Source: Sulfitobacter sp. OXR-159 (GTDB lineage: Bacteria; Pseudomonadota; Alphaproteobacteria; Rhodobacterales; Rhodobacteraceae). From it: 64,000 nucleotides of DNA. The translations under genes were made by a program, and so were the position numbers. The stretch is from contig NZ_CP139707.1 of NCBI RefSeq assembly GCF_034377145.1, positions 877,001-941,000 on the forward strand. The letters run 5' to 3'. Positions 54,752-63,707 of this stretch are shown here, piece after piece. Position 1 is the stretch's first letter; each line of letters begins with the position of its first letter. The notes beneath the pieces are model-generated. The model saw nothing but the letters and a program-made list of their open reading frames with translations. It was not told where the DNA came from and ran no database searches.

Positions 54752-55528
54752 TTATTCGCGGTTGCCGAAGAGCGACAGCAACATCATGAACATGTTGATG
54801 AAGTCCAGATAGAGGCTCAGCGCGCCCATGATCGCGGCCTTGCCCAGCCACTCAGTGTCGCCGTGATGCGCGTGGGCCAGATACTCGGTCTTGATCTTCT
54901 GGGTGTCATAGGCGGTCAGACCCGCGAAGATCAGAACACCGATGGCCGAAATCGCGAACATCAGCGCCGAAGAGGCGAGGAAGATGTTAACGATCGACGC
55001 GACAACCAGACCGATCACGCCCATGATCAAGAAGCTGCCCCAGCCGGAGATGTCCTTCTTGGTGGTGTAGCCCCAGAGCGACAAACCGGCGAAGGCGATC
55101 GACGTGATCAAAAAGACCTGCGCGATGGAATAGCCGGTAAAGACAAGGAAGATCGAGCTGATCGAGATGCCCATGACGGCGGCGAAGGCGTAGAACACGA
55201 CCTGCGCCGTGGCCGCCGACATTTTGTTGATCATCGCGCTAAAGCCAAAGACAAAAGCGAGCGGCGCGAACATTACGACCCATTTCAGCGGCGAGGCATA
55301 GAGCGCATAGCCCAACTGCGTCAGGTACTTATCTTGGCTAAGCTGCGCTACGGCGGCGGAAGGGTCGGAGGTAACCGATAGCCCAGAGATGGCCCAGGCC
55401 GCGGCGAAGGTGATGAGCATGCCGATCGACATGGTGCCATACACCTTGTTCATATGAGCGCGCAGACCCTCGTCGATCGCGGCGACGCGCGACCCGGCAG
55501 CAGAGCGAATTGAATTGACGTCAGCCAT
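54752..55528 (-). CDS. Bax inhibitor-1/YccA-family membrane protein
   Basis: A 258-residue protein with seven membrane helices: NKVYGTMSIGMLITFAAAW, PLAFVFGFSAMINKMSA and the C-terminal GALSLYLDFINMFMMLLSLFG, the family ending. Related BI-1 proteins act as calcium leak channels or protease regulators; no specific role is shown here. Confidence 0.93.
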   Translation of the reverse strand: MADVNSIRSAAGSRVAAIDEGLRAHMNKVYGTMSIGMLITFAAAWAISGLSVTSDPSAAVAQLSQDKYLTQLGYALYASPLKWVVMFAPLAFVFGFSAMINKMSAATAQVVFYAFAAVMGISISSIFLVFTGYSIAQVFLITSIAFAGLSLWGYTTKKDISGWGSFLIMGVIGLVVASIVNIFLASSALMFAISAIGVLIFAGLTAYDTQKIKTEYLAHAHHGDTEWLGKAAIMGALSLYLDFINMFMMLLSLFGNRE

Positions 55529-56153
55529 TTAGTGACTCCCATTGGCAAAGTTGCGTGTCGAAACCCGGCCGACACGTTCTTGGCTTTGAATATCGGACCT
55601 GAGAGGGCGAATTTCAAGTGTCTTGCGGTCTGATATCACGGCAATAATCGCGGGTTTCGCCCTGGATTTGTCAGGGGCGCGCGCTGAGGGTCGGTAAGAC
55701 CTCTATTTCGGGCGGGCGGGCCGCCCAAGGCGCGGTGATCGGCGGAAAAGCACCGATGCTTTGGCGGCGCGGCGGGGCGCGAGTAACGGTGACGTGAACC
55801 ACCCGAGAGCCAGAAAATCGGCATTTGAACTATTCCGGGGGGAACCGATTGATATCCTTCGCGTTCATCCAGTGGTTGCCGAGCGGGAAACCACTACAGC
55901 CAAGGAAACTTGGAGATTCAACGCCCGCTGGTCAAAGAGAGAGAGGGGCAGTGCACCGCCTGAGGTTGCAGTAGAAACGGAACAGATTTTTACCATCACG
56001 TGAAATTTCTTTGCCGAATTCAACGCAACCGCTATGATAGGAGGTAGGACTTTCACGCAACCCCTGCGGTATTGCGTGAAGCAACGGCACACTTCGTCCT
56101 TGTTTGGAACAGAGATTGGCACGGTCGCATGTGCCCTATAAGGATTAAAGAAT
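55529..56153. other. Long intergenic region with a palindrome ahead of an XRE regulator
   Basis: A 625-base gap between divergent genes. It holds short frames only. TTCACGCAA (56052-56060) pairs with TTGCGTGAA (56072-56080) around an 11-base loop, about 75 bases before the regulator's ATG; it could be an operator for autoregulation. No small RNA was identified. Confidence 0.45.
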
Positions 56154-56528
56154 ATGGTGCATGTGGTAGATGTACATGTGGGTAAACGTATCAGGCAGCG
56201 GCGCTGGCTGACGGGGATGACCCAACAGAAACTGGCGGAACTCGTCGGGATCAAATTCCAACAGATACAAAAATACGAAACCGGCGCGAACCGCGTCAGC
56301 GCCTCGCGGCTTTGGGATATCGCGGATGCGCTTGGCGTGCCTGTGTCTTTCTTCTTTGAGGGACTGAAAGACGAGGAGGGCGCAGATGGCCCATCGGTGG
56401 ATGGGCTGCCCGCCGATCTGATGGCCGATAAAGAGGCGATGGAGCTGGTCCGTTCTTACTATGCCATCCCCGAGAACCAGCGCCGCCGGTTGTTCGAACT
56501 GGCCCGCGTGTTGAGCGATGTGGCCTGA
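56154..56528 (+). CDS. XRE-family transcriptional regulator
   Basis: A 124-residue protein with a Cro/C1-type HTH at about residues 10-65 (GKRIRQRRWLTGMTQQKLAELVGI, QIQKYETGANRVSASRLWDI), followed by a short helical C-terminus (NQRRRLFELARVL). This two-part form is common in Rhodobacterales, with unknown targets. Confidence 0.92.
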   Translation: MVHVVDVHVGKRIRQRRWLTGMTQQKLAELVGIKFQQIQKYETGANRVSASRLWDIADALGVPVSFFFEGLKDEEGADGPSVDGLPADLMADKEAMELVRSYYAIPENQRRRLFELARVLSDVA

Positions 56529-56643
56529 ACCCATCCGGGTCGTCTTTCTTGGCCTAGCTTTTGAAGGGCCAGCTTTCTAGGGTCCAACTTTCTAAAGCAT
56601 TGGCAGGCTTGCGCAAACCCGCGCAAACTGTCAGGTCTTCGTC

Positions 56644-57444
56644 ATGATGAACGCCACTGATTTTGATCCCGATATTCGCCGCGTCGCCCATCTGATGGCA
56701 GATGCGGCGCGTCAGGTGATCCTGCCCTATTTCCGCAGCCTTGATTTGCAGGCCGACAATAAGCTCGGTACGGGTTTTGACCCCGTGACCGAGGCGGATC
56801 GCGCCGCCGAACGGGCGATGCGCGATATCTTGGCGGCGGAACGGCCCGCCGATGGCATCTTGGGCGAAGAATATGGCGCGCAGCCCGGCACGTCGGGGCT
56901 GACGTGGGTGCTTGACCCGATTGACGGCACGCGCGGGTTTCTCAGCGGTACGCCGACTTGGGGCGTGCTGATCGCGGTCAGCAATGTGTCGGGGCCATTC
57001 TACGGCATCATTGACCAGCCCTATATCGGCGAGCGTTTCGAGGGCGCCCCGGATGGCGCGCTGATGACTGGGCCGCATGGAAGCCGCCCCTTGCAGACCC
57101 GCGCGGCGCGGGACCTGCGGCAGGCTATCGTTTTCACCACATTCCCCGAGGTCGGCAGCACCGATGAAGCCAGCGCCTTTGGGGCCGTGGCGTCGCGGGC
57201 GCTGCTCACACGTTACGGCATGGATTGCTACGCCTATGCGCTGGTCGCGGCTGGGCAGGTCGATCTGGTGATCGAGGCAGGGCTGAACGCCTATGACATT
57301 CAAGCGCCCATCGCGGTGATCCAAGCGGCGGGGGGTATCGTCACCGATTGGCAGGGCAATCCGGTGCATGAAGGGGGCAGGGCGCTTGCGGCGGCCAACC
57401 GCGAAATCCACGCGCAGGCGCTTGCGATCCTTTCTACATATTGA
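56644..57444 (+). CDS. Inositol-monophosphatase-family phosphatase (histidinol-phosphatase type)
   Basis: A 266-residue metal-dependent phosphatase. The metal site is carried by the Glu in GILGEEYG, LDPIDGTRGFLSG (DPIDGT motif) and the Asp in NAYDIQAPI. FLSGTPTWGVLIA and GQVDLVIEAGLNAYDIQ match the HisN subgroup, which makes histidinol from histidinol-phosphate. Other IMPase roles cannot be excluded. Confidence 0.85.
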   Translation: MMNATDFDPDIRRVAHLMADAARQVILPYFRSLDLQADNKLGTGFDPVTEADRAAERAMRDILAAERPADGILGEEYGAQPGTSGLTWVLDPIDGTRGFLSGTPTWGVLIAVSNVSGPFYGIIDQPYIGERFEGAPDGALMTGPHGSRPLQTRAARDLRQAIVFTTFPEVGSTDEASAFGAVASRALLTRYGMDCYAYALVAAGQVDLVIEAGLNAYDIQAPIAVIQAAGGIVTDWQGNPVHEGGRALAAANREIHAQALAILSTY

Positions 57445-57577
57445 TCCAATTGTCGAAACACGCGGATTGACCGGCCCCGGCGGGATGCGATAAATGCCCT
57501 AAAGGCCGGTTCTCTCGCTCGTTTTCCATCGGCCACACACACTTTGCATGAGACGGGCATAGCGAAAAGTGTGACCT

Positions 57578-58912
57578 ATGGCAGAGACCCTCATCCGCGG
57601 CGCGGATTACCTTATCACGATGGACGATACCCGGCGGGAGCTTGCAGGTGCAGACCTGCTGCTGCGCGACGGGGTGATTGCCGAGATCGGGCAGGGCCTT
57701 CGGACGGAGGGCGAGATTGTCGAGGCGAAGGGCTGCGTCGTCACGCCGGGCCTCGTGAACACGCATCATCACCTGTATCAAAGCATGACCCGCGCCGTGC
57801 CGGGCGCACAGGACGCGTTGCTTTTTGGCTGGTTGCAGCGGCTCTATCCCATCTGGGCGCGTATGGGGCCGGAGCATATGTTCGTCTCGGCCCAGATTGG
57901 GTTGGCGGAGCTGGCGCTGTCAGGCTGTAGCCTGAGCTCGGATCACCTTTACCTCTACCCAAACGGCGTGCGGCTGGAGGATACGATCCATGCCGCCGCC
58001 GAACTGGGCCTGCGGTTTCACCCCACGCGCGGCTCAATGAGCATCGGGGAAAGTGATGGTGGCCTGCCACCCGATGCGCTGGTGGAGCGGGAGGCGGCGA
58101 TCTTGGAAGATTGCATCCGCGTGGTCGACGCCTTCCATGATCCTGCGGAGGGGTCGATGTGTCGTGTCGGATTGGCGCCCTGTTCACCTTTCTCAGTCAG
58201 TCGCGAGTTGATGCGCGACACGGCGCTTCTGGCGCGGGACAAAGGCGTGATGCTGCACACCCATCTGGCCGAGAATGCCGAGGATGTGGCATATTCGCTG
58301 GAGAAATTTGGCTGCCGCCCCGGAGAATATGCCGAAAGCCTTGGTTGGCTGGGCGATGATGTTTGGCATGCCCATTGCGTGCAGTTGGACGGGGCGGAGA
58401 TTGACCTTTTCGCGCGCACAGGCACCGGGGTCGCGCATTGCCCCTGTTCCAATTGCCGCCTTGGGTCAGGCATCGCGCCGGTGCGGGCGATGCTGGATGC
58501 AGGCGTGCCGCTGGGGCTGGGGGTCGATGGATCGGCCAGCAACGACAGCGGCAATCTCGCCGCTGAGGCGCGGCAGGCGATGTTGTTGCAGCGCGTGGCA
58601 CGCGGCGCTGATGCGATGAGCCCGCGTGCCGCTTTGGAACTGGCCACACGCGGCGGGGCGGATGTGCTGGGGCGCCCTGATTGCGGGCGGCTGATGCCCG
58701 GCAAACGGGCCGATGTGGCAATCTGGGATGTCTCCGGCGTGCATAGCGCAGGCAGTTGGGATCCGGCTGCGCTGCTTCTTGCCGGTCCGACGGCGGTGCG
58801 CGACCTTTTCGTTGAAGGCCGTCAGGTGGTGCGCGATGGTCACGTCACCACGATTGACTTGGCCGCACAGGTGGCGCGGCAAAACGAATTGGCGAAAGGC
58901 TTGGCTGAATGA
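57578..58912 (+). CDS. 8-oxoguanine deaminase-like amidohydrolase
   Basis: A 444-residue amidohydrolase. Metal ligands are PGLVNTHHHLYQ, the TGLG-preceding HTHLAEN and WHAHCVQLD, and the Asp in LGVDGSASNDSGN. The motif CRLGSGIAPVR fits the subgroup that deaminates 8-oxoguanine and related purine substrates. It shares an ATGA overlap with the CAP-domain gene and lies near a guanine deaminase. Confidence 0.8.
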   Translation: MAETLIRGADYLITMDDTRRELAGADLLLRDGVIAEIGQGLRTEGEIVEAKGCVVTPGLVNTHHHLYQSMTRAVPGAQDALLFGWLQRLYPIWARMGPEHMFVSAQIGLAELALSGCSLSSDHLYLYPNGVRLEDTIHAAAELGLRFHPTRGSMSIGESDGGLPPDALVEREAAILEDCIRVVDAFHDPAEGSMCRVGLAPCSPFSVSRELMRDTALLARDKGVMLHTHLAENAEDVAYSLEKFGCRPGEYAESLGWLGDDVWHAHCVQLDGAEIDLFARTGTGVAHCPCSNCRLGSGIAPVRAMLDAGVPLGLGVDGSASNDSGNLAAEARQAMLLQRVARGADAMSPRAALELATRGGADVLGRPDCGRLMPGKRADVAIWDVSGVHSAGSWDPAALLLAGPTAVRDLFVEGRQVVRDGHVTTIDLAAQVARQNELAKGLAE

Positions 58913-59328
58913 GGCCATTTTTTCTATCGATCCTGATGCTGGCGGGCATGCCGGCATTGGCCGACCCCATGGGGTTGGAGCGCGTAAATGCGTTGCGGGA
59001 TGTGCAGGGGCTCAAACCTCTCGTCTATGATGGCCGTTTGGCGCAAGCGGCGCAAACCCATGCCAGCGATATGGCAGAGCACGACTATTTCAGCCACAAG
59101 GGCCGCGATGGCACGGATGTGGGCCGTCGTGCCGCGATGGCGGGCTATCAATGGTGTTTTGTGGCCGAAAATATCGCCAAGGGGCAGCAGTCCTTGGATG
59201 AGGTCATGACCGGTTGGACCGACTCGCCGGGGCATTACCGCAATATGGTCGACAGCCGCGCCGAAGAGATGGGGCTGGTGCGGACCGATAGCGAGGTCTG
59301 GGTCATGGTGTTGGGCGCGCCCTGCTGA
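58909..59328 (+). CDS. CAP (SCP/PR1)-domain exported protein
   Basis: A 139-residue protein with an N-terminal signal (FFLSILMLAGMPALAD) and a single CAP domain: ASDMAEHDYFSHKGRDG, NIAKGQQSLDEVMTGWTDSPGHYRNMV. Bacterial CAP proteins lack a known common activity. Confidence 0.9.
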   Translation: MRPFFLSILMLAGMPALADPMGLERVNALRDVQGLKPLVYDGRLAQAAQTHASDMAEHDYFSHKGRDGTDVGRRAAMAGYQWCFVAENIAKGQQSLDEVMTGWTDSPGHYRNMVDSRAEEMGLVRTDSEVWVMVLGAPC

Positions 59329-59352
59329 CGTGACCCAATCGCGGGTGGTGCG

Positions 59353-60654
59353 TTACGCCGTGCCACCCCGACGCGCACCCGCAACCCAAACATCTGCAAT
59401 CGCGCGGTCATCGCCCATCATGATGGTGGCGAAGAGGCTTTCCCAGATATCTTTGGCAGCCGCGTGACGCTGTGCGATAGCGGGGGTCGAGTCGAGCGAT
59501 AGCACGGTGATATCCGCCTCCATCCCAGTCGCTAGAGAACCCACATGATCCTGCAGATGAAGGCTGCGGGCCGAGCCTGCGGTGGCGAGCCAGATCAGCT
59601 GCGCCGCGTGCAGCGGGGTGCCGCGCAACTGGCCGACCTCATAGGCCGCCGCCATTGTGCGGAGCATCGAAAAGGACGAGCCGCCCCCGGTATCCGTCGC
59701 CAGCGCCAGCGGAATGCCCCGCGCGGCAAGCCCGGTCATGTCAAACAGCCCCGAACCGATAAACGTATTGGAGGTGGGGCAATGCACCAGCGCCCCGCCT
59801 GTCTCTGCCAGCCGGTCAATCTCACGCGGCTCTAGGTGGATCGCATGGCCGTAAAGCCCGCGCTCGCCTAGCAGCCCGTGGGCCTCATAGGTATCAAGAT
59901 AATCGCGCGCCTCTGGGAACAGCCCGCGCACCCATTCGATCTCATCCGTCTGCTCGCTAAGGTGGGTCTGCATCAGACAGGTCGGATGCTCCGCCCAAAG
60001 CGCACCGAGGGCCGAGAGTTGCTCGGGCGTCGAGGTGGGAGAGAAACGCGGTGTGATCGCATAGCTCGCGCGGCCCTTGCCGTGCCAACGCTCGATCAGC
60101 GCTTTGCTGTCGTCATAGGCCGATTGCACCGTGTCGCGCAGCCCCTCGGGGGCGTTGCGGTCCATGCAGGTCTTGCCCGCTACGATCCGTTGGCCGCGAT
60201 CCTCTGCCGCCTGAAACAGCGCGTCGGCGCTGTGGGGGTGGATCGTGCAGTAAGACGCAACAGTGGTGGTCCCATGGGCCAGCGTCAGGTCCAAATAGCG
60301 CGCGGCGATGTCGCCCGCATAGGCCGGATCCGAAAGGCGCATCTCTTCAGGGAAGGTGTAGGTGTTCAGCCAGTCGATCAGCCGCTTGCCCCATGACGCG
60401 ATGATCGCGGTCTGCGGATAATGCACGTGGGCATCGACAAACCCCGGGCAGATCAGCGCATCGGCGTAGCGCGTCACCTCGGCCTGCGGATGGTCGGCAC
60501 GCAGGCGTTCGCCATTGCCCACGGCGACAATGCGACTGTCTTCGATCAAGACACCGCCTTCGGTGTCGATCTTCACGGCATCCTCCCACGCGCTTTGCAT
60601 CGGGTTGCCGGAATAGCTGAGCGTCGCGCCCAAAAGGAGTCGTTGATTTGTCAT
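59353..60654 (-). CDS. guaD: Guanine deaminase
   Basis: A 433-residue amidohydrolase converting guanine to xanthine. Ligands are PGFVDAHVHYPQ, CLMQTHLSEQ, GHAIHLEP and LATDTGGGSSFSML, and ALVHCPTSNTFIGSGLFDM is typical of bacterial guanine deaminases. It is convergent with the CAP gene, with 24 bases between stops. Confidence 0.92.
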   Translation of the reverse strand: MTNQRLLLGATLSYSGNPMQSAWEDAVKIDTEGGVLIEDSRIVAVGNGERLRADHPQAEVTRYADALICPGFVDAHVHYPQTAIIASWGKRLIDWLNTYTFPEEMRLSDPAYAGDIAARYLDLTLAHGTTTVASYCTIHPHSADALFQAAEDRGQRIVAGKTCMDRNAPEGLRDTVQSAYDDSKALIERWHGKGRASYAITPRFSPTSTPEQLSALGALWAEHPTCLMQTHLSEQTDEIEWVRGLFPEARDYLDTYEAHGLLGERGLYGHAIHLEPREIDRLAETGGALVHCPTSNTFIGSGLFDMTGLAARGIPLALATDTGGGSSFSMLRTMAAAYEVGQLRGTPLHAAQLIWLATAGSARSLHLQDHVGSLATGMEADITVLSLDSTPAIAQRHAAAKDIWESLFATIMMGDDRAIADVWVAGARRGGTA

Positions 60655-60776
60655 GCCAGTGGTTTAGGTGAGGGCGAGACGGGGAACAATACCGAAGCGT
60701 CGCGGGTGCCGTTGTACCCCCGAGGCCGCTCGCCTATTGTCGCCTCCAACAAGGGCACAGGCACGGAGAGCAGCGG

Positions 60777-62180
60777 ATGTCAGAGCAGATTGAAGAGCTG
60801 GATCCGGCGGTAGCCTCTGAGGAGACTGCCGAGGCCTATATGCTGGACCGCAAGGCCGTTGCCGCGATCCTTGAGACCGTAGAGGCCAACGATCAAGCCC
60901 ATCTGACCCAGTTGATGGAGCCGCTGCACGCGGCGGATATCGCTGACCTTTTGGAGCAGATCGACGAGGATGACCGCGCCGCACTAATCCGGCTTTATGG
61001 GCAGGAATTCGACGGTGAGATTCTGTCGGAACTCGACGAGTCGATCCGCGAGGAAGTCATCTCCATCCTGACGCCGCAGGTTCTGACCCAAGCGGTGCGT
61101 GAACTGGACAGCGATGATGTCGTCGACCTGATCGAAGATCTGGAAGACGCGCAGCAGGAAACCATCCTCGACGCGCTGGAGGAAACCGACCGGGTCGCCG
61201 TTGAACAGGCGCTGAACTGGCCAGAATACTCCGCCGGTCGTCTGATGCAGCGCGAGGTTGTGATGGCGCCCGAGCATTGGACGGTGGGCCAGACCATCGA
61301 CCATCTGCGCGCCACCAAGGAAGAAGACCTACCAGATCAGTTCTATCACATCGTCATGGTCGACCCGCGCCTGCACCCGGTGGGCAATGTGACACTGGGC
61401 AAACTGATGCGCTCGCGCCGCGAGACGCGGCTGGCGGATATCTTGGAGGAAACGTTCCAGATCATCCCCGCGATGCGGGATGAGGGCGATGTGGCCTATG
61501 CGTTTAACCAGTACCACCTGATCTCGGCCCCTGTGGTTGATGAAGAAGGGCGGTTGATCGGTGTCATCACCATCGACGACGCCATGGCGGTGCTCGACGA
61601 AGAACACGAAGAAGACATCCTGCGACTGGCGGGTGTGGGCGAGGGCTCACTTTCCGACCGTGTGGCGGAAACGACCAAACAGCGTCTGCCATGGCTTGCG
61701 GTGAACCTCGTGACGGCGATTGCCGCATCGATGGTGATTTCTCAGTTCGAGGCCGCGATTGCGCAGATCGTGGCGCTGGCGGTGCTGATGCCGATCGTCG
61801 CCTCCATGGGCGGCAACGCGGGCACGCAGAGCCTGACCGTCGCGGTGCGTGCGATTGCGACGAAAGACCTTACCGGCTCCAACGTCTGGCGGGTGATCCG
61901 GCGGGAGGTTCTGGTGGGGCTGGTGAACGGGCTGATCTTTGCGGTGATCATGGGGATCGTCGGGGTGATCTGGTTCGGCTCTCCGGCGCTTGGCTATGTG
62001 ATCGCGACCGCGATGGTGATTAACCTCGTAGTGGCAGGGCTGGCTGGCACCGGTATCCCGATTTTGCTGGAGCGGTTCGGGGTCGACCCGGCGCTCGCCT
62101 CGGGGGCCTTTGTGACTACGGTGACGGATGTGGTTGGCTTTTTCGCCTTCCTCGGGCTTGCGGCGCTGGTGCTGCTGTGA
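60777..62180 (+). CDS. mgtE: Magnesium transporter MgtE
   Basis: A 467-residue protein. The N-domain has helices such as ADIADLLEQIDEDDRAALIRL, two CBS domains lie at about residues 140-290 (MQREVVMAPEHWTVGQTI, SAPVVDEEGRLIGVITIDDA), and the membrane part includes PIVASMGGNAGTQSLTVAVR, the pore motif. No magnesium riboswitch is seen upstream. Confidence 0.95.
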   Translation: MSEQIEELDPAVASEETAEAYMLDRKAVAAILETVEANDQAHLTQLMEPLHAADIADLLEQIDEDDRAALIRLYGQEFDGEILSELDESIREEVISILTPQVLTQAVRELDSDDVVDLIEDLEDAQQETILDALEETDRVAVEQALNWPEYSAGRLMQREVVMAPEHWTVGQTIDHLRATKEEDLPDQFYHIVMVDPRLHPVGNVTLGKLMRSRRETRLADILEETFQIIPAMRDEGDVAYAFNQYHLISAPVVDEEGRLIGVITIDDAMAVLDEEHEEDILRLAGVGEGSLSDRVAETTKQRLPWLAVNLVTAIAASMVISQFEAAIAQIVALAVLMPIVASMGGNAGTQSLTVAVRAIATKDLTGSNVWRVIRREVLVGLVNGLIFAVIMGIVGVIWFGSPALGYVIATAMVINLVVAGLAGTGIPILLERFGVDPALASGAFVTTVTDVVGFFAFLGLAALVLL

Positions 62181-62743
62181 ACGATTGCGCCACTCGGAAG
62201 GCCGCGGCGCGCAAGGCGGCATTTGCCCGCCGCAAGCCGTTGTTTGAGGCGGCGAATGCCGCGCAGGCGGGGTATCTTTCCGAAGTTTTGGCAGGCTATC
62301 GCGGCGTGCCGCTTTCGGGCTTTATGCCCATTCGTACCGAAATCGACCCCCGCCCGGCCATGGCCGAGGCCTGCGCCCACGGCCCGGTCGGCGTGCCGGT
62401 GATCATGTGGCCCGACCACCCGCTGTCCTTTTCGCGTTGGACACCAGAGACGCCGATGGTCGCGGGCACTTTCGGCGCGATGATCCCCGAACATAACGAT
62501 TTTTTTGAACCAGAGATCGTGATCGTTCCGCTGCTGGCCTTTAACCGGGAGGGGGCTCGGCTGGGCTACGGCGGCGGATTTTATGATCGGACACTGGCGA
62601 TGCTGCGCGCGCGCCGGGCCACCATGGCGATTGGTTTCGCCTTTGCCGGGCAGGAGTGCGATGACATTCCGCTCGAGGAAACCGATGAGCCGCTGGATCT
62701 GATCGTGACAGAGGCCGGTGTGATCGAAGTGACGCAACGCTAA
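62177..62743 (+). CDS. 5-formyltetrahydrofolate cyclo-ligase
   Basis: A 188-residue enzyme making 5,10-methenyl-THF from 5-formyl-THF. The start is GTG 62177, overlapping the mgtE stop by four bases. VPLLAFNREGARLGYGGGFYDRTL is the ATP/substrate signature, and the N-terminal RKPLFEAANAAQ region is family-like. Confidence 0.92.
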   Translation: MNDCATRKAAARKAAFARRKPLFEAANAAQAGYLSEVLAGYRGVPLSGFMPIRTEIDPRPAMAEACAHGPVGVPVIMWPDHPLSFSRWTPETPMVAGTFGAMIPEHNDFFEPEIVIVPLLAFNREGARLGYGGGFYDRTLAMLRARRATMAIGFAFAGQECDDIPLEETDEPLDLIVTEAGVIEVTQR

Positions 62744-62800
62744 CCCGCCCAGGCGGAATAAGGGTTGCCGCCAAGCCGCCTGCGTCCTAGTCCATAAGTT

Positions 62801-63613
62801 ATGAAGATTTTGTTTCTTGGCGATGTGATGGGCCGGGCCGGACGGCGGGCGATCACCGAAAATCTGGCGCGGCTGCGGCGCGACTGGAAGCTCGATTTTA
62901 TTGTGGTGAATGGCGAAAATGCCACCGGGGGCATGGGCCTGTCGGGCGCACATGCCAAGACGTTGCTAGAGGCCGGGGCCGATTGCCTGACCCTTGGCGA
63001 TCATGCTTTTGACCAGAAAGACATGCTCAGCTTTATCGAGCAAGAGCCCCGCGTGATCCGCCCGCTAAACTTCTCCAAATCCGCGCCGGGCAAAGGGGCC
63101 AAGCTGTTCACAGCGCAGAACGGCAAGAAGGTTCTGGTCACCCAAGCGCTTGGCCAAGTCTTTATGAAACGGCCCTTTGATGATCCCTTTTCGGCGCTGG
63201 AGCCGGTGCTGAAAACCCATCCTTTGGGCGGCATGGCGCAGGCGATCATCGTCGATATGCACTGCGAAGCCACGAGCGAGAAGATGGCCATGGGCCACTG
63301 GTGCGACGGGCGGGCGAGCCTTGTCGTCGGCACCCATACCCATGTGCCGACCGCCGATGCGATGATCCTGCCGGGCGGGACGGCCTACCTCAGCGATGCG
63401 GGCATGTGTGGCGATTACCATTCGGTCATCGGCATGGACAAGGCCGAGCCGCTGCGCCGTTTCATCACCGGCATGCCGCGCGAACGTTTCACCCCCGCCA
63501 ATGGCGAGGCGACGCTGTCTGGCGTCTATATCGAAACGGATGACCGCACGGGCCGTGCCACGCGGATCGTGCCGGTGCGCGAGGGCGGTGCCCTCCAGAC
63601 CAACACGCCCTGA
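62801..63613 (+). CDS. YmdB-type metallophosphoesterase (TIGR00282)
   Basis: A 270-residue phosphodiesterase. The N-terminus KILFLGDVMGRAGRRAI holds a metal Asp, followed by FIVVNGENATGGMG, TLGDHAFD and GTHTHVPTADA. In Bacillus the homologue cleaves cyclic nucleotides; in alphaproteobacteria its role is unknown. It is in tandem with the cyclo-ligase, with about 57 bases between. Confidence 0.92.
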   Translation: MKILFLGDVMGRAGRRAITENLARLRRDWKLDFIVVNGENATGGMGLSGAHAKTLLEAGADCLTLGDHAFDQKDMLSFIEQEPRVIRPLNFSKSAPGKGAKLFTAQNGKKVLVTQALGQVFMKRPFDDPFSALEPVLKTHPLGGMAQAIIVDMHCEATSEKMAMGHWCDGRASLVVGTHTHVPTADAMILPGGTAYLSDAGMCGDYHSVIGMDKAEPLRRFITGMPRERFTPANGEATLSGVYIETDDRTGRATRIVPVREGGALQTNTP

Positions 63614-63707
63614 GGTCTGACACTGCCGACCCATGCGTCAGGCTTGCGCAGGGCGCGGCAATCGGCGTAACTGGACAACGGCCTTTTGCCCGAATGACAG
63701 GTTCTTG

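Noticed and set aside
56555..56600. Three loosely similar 15-base units of the AGCTTTCTAGGG type
   Set aside because: The units share only a partial core and there are just three; too weak to call a repeat.
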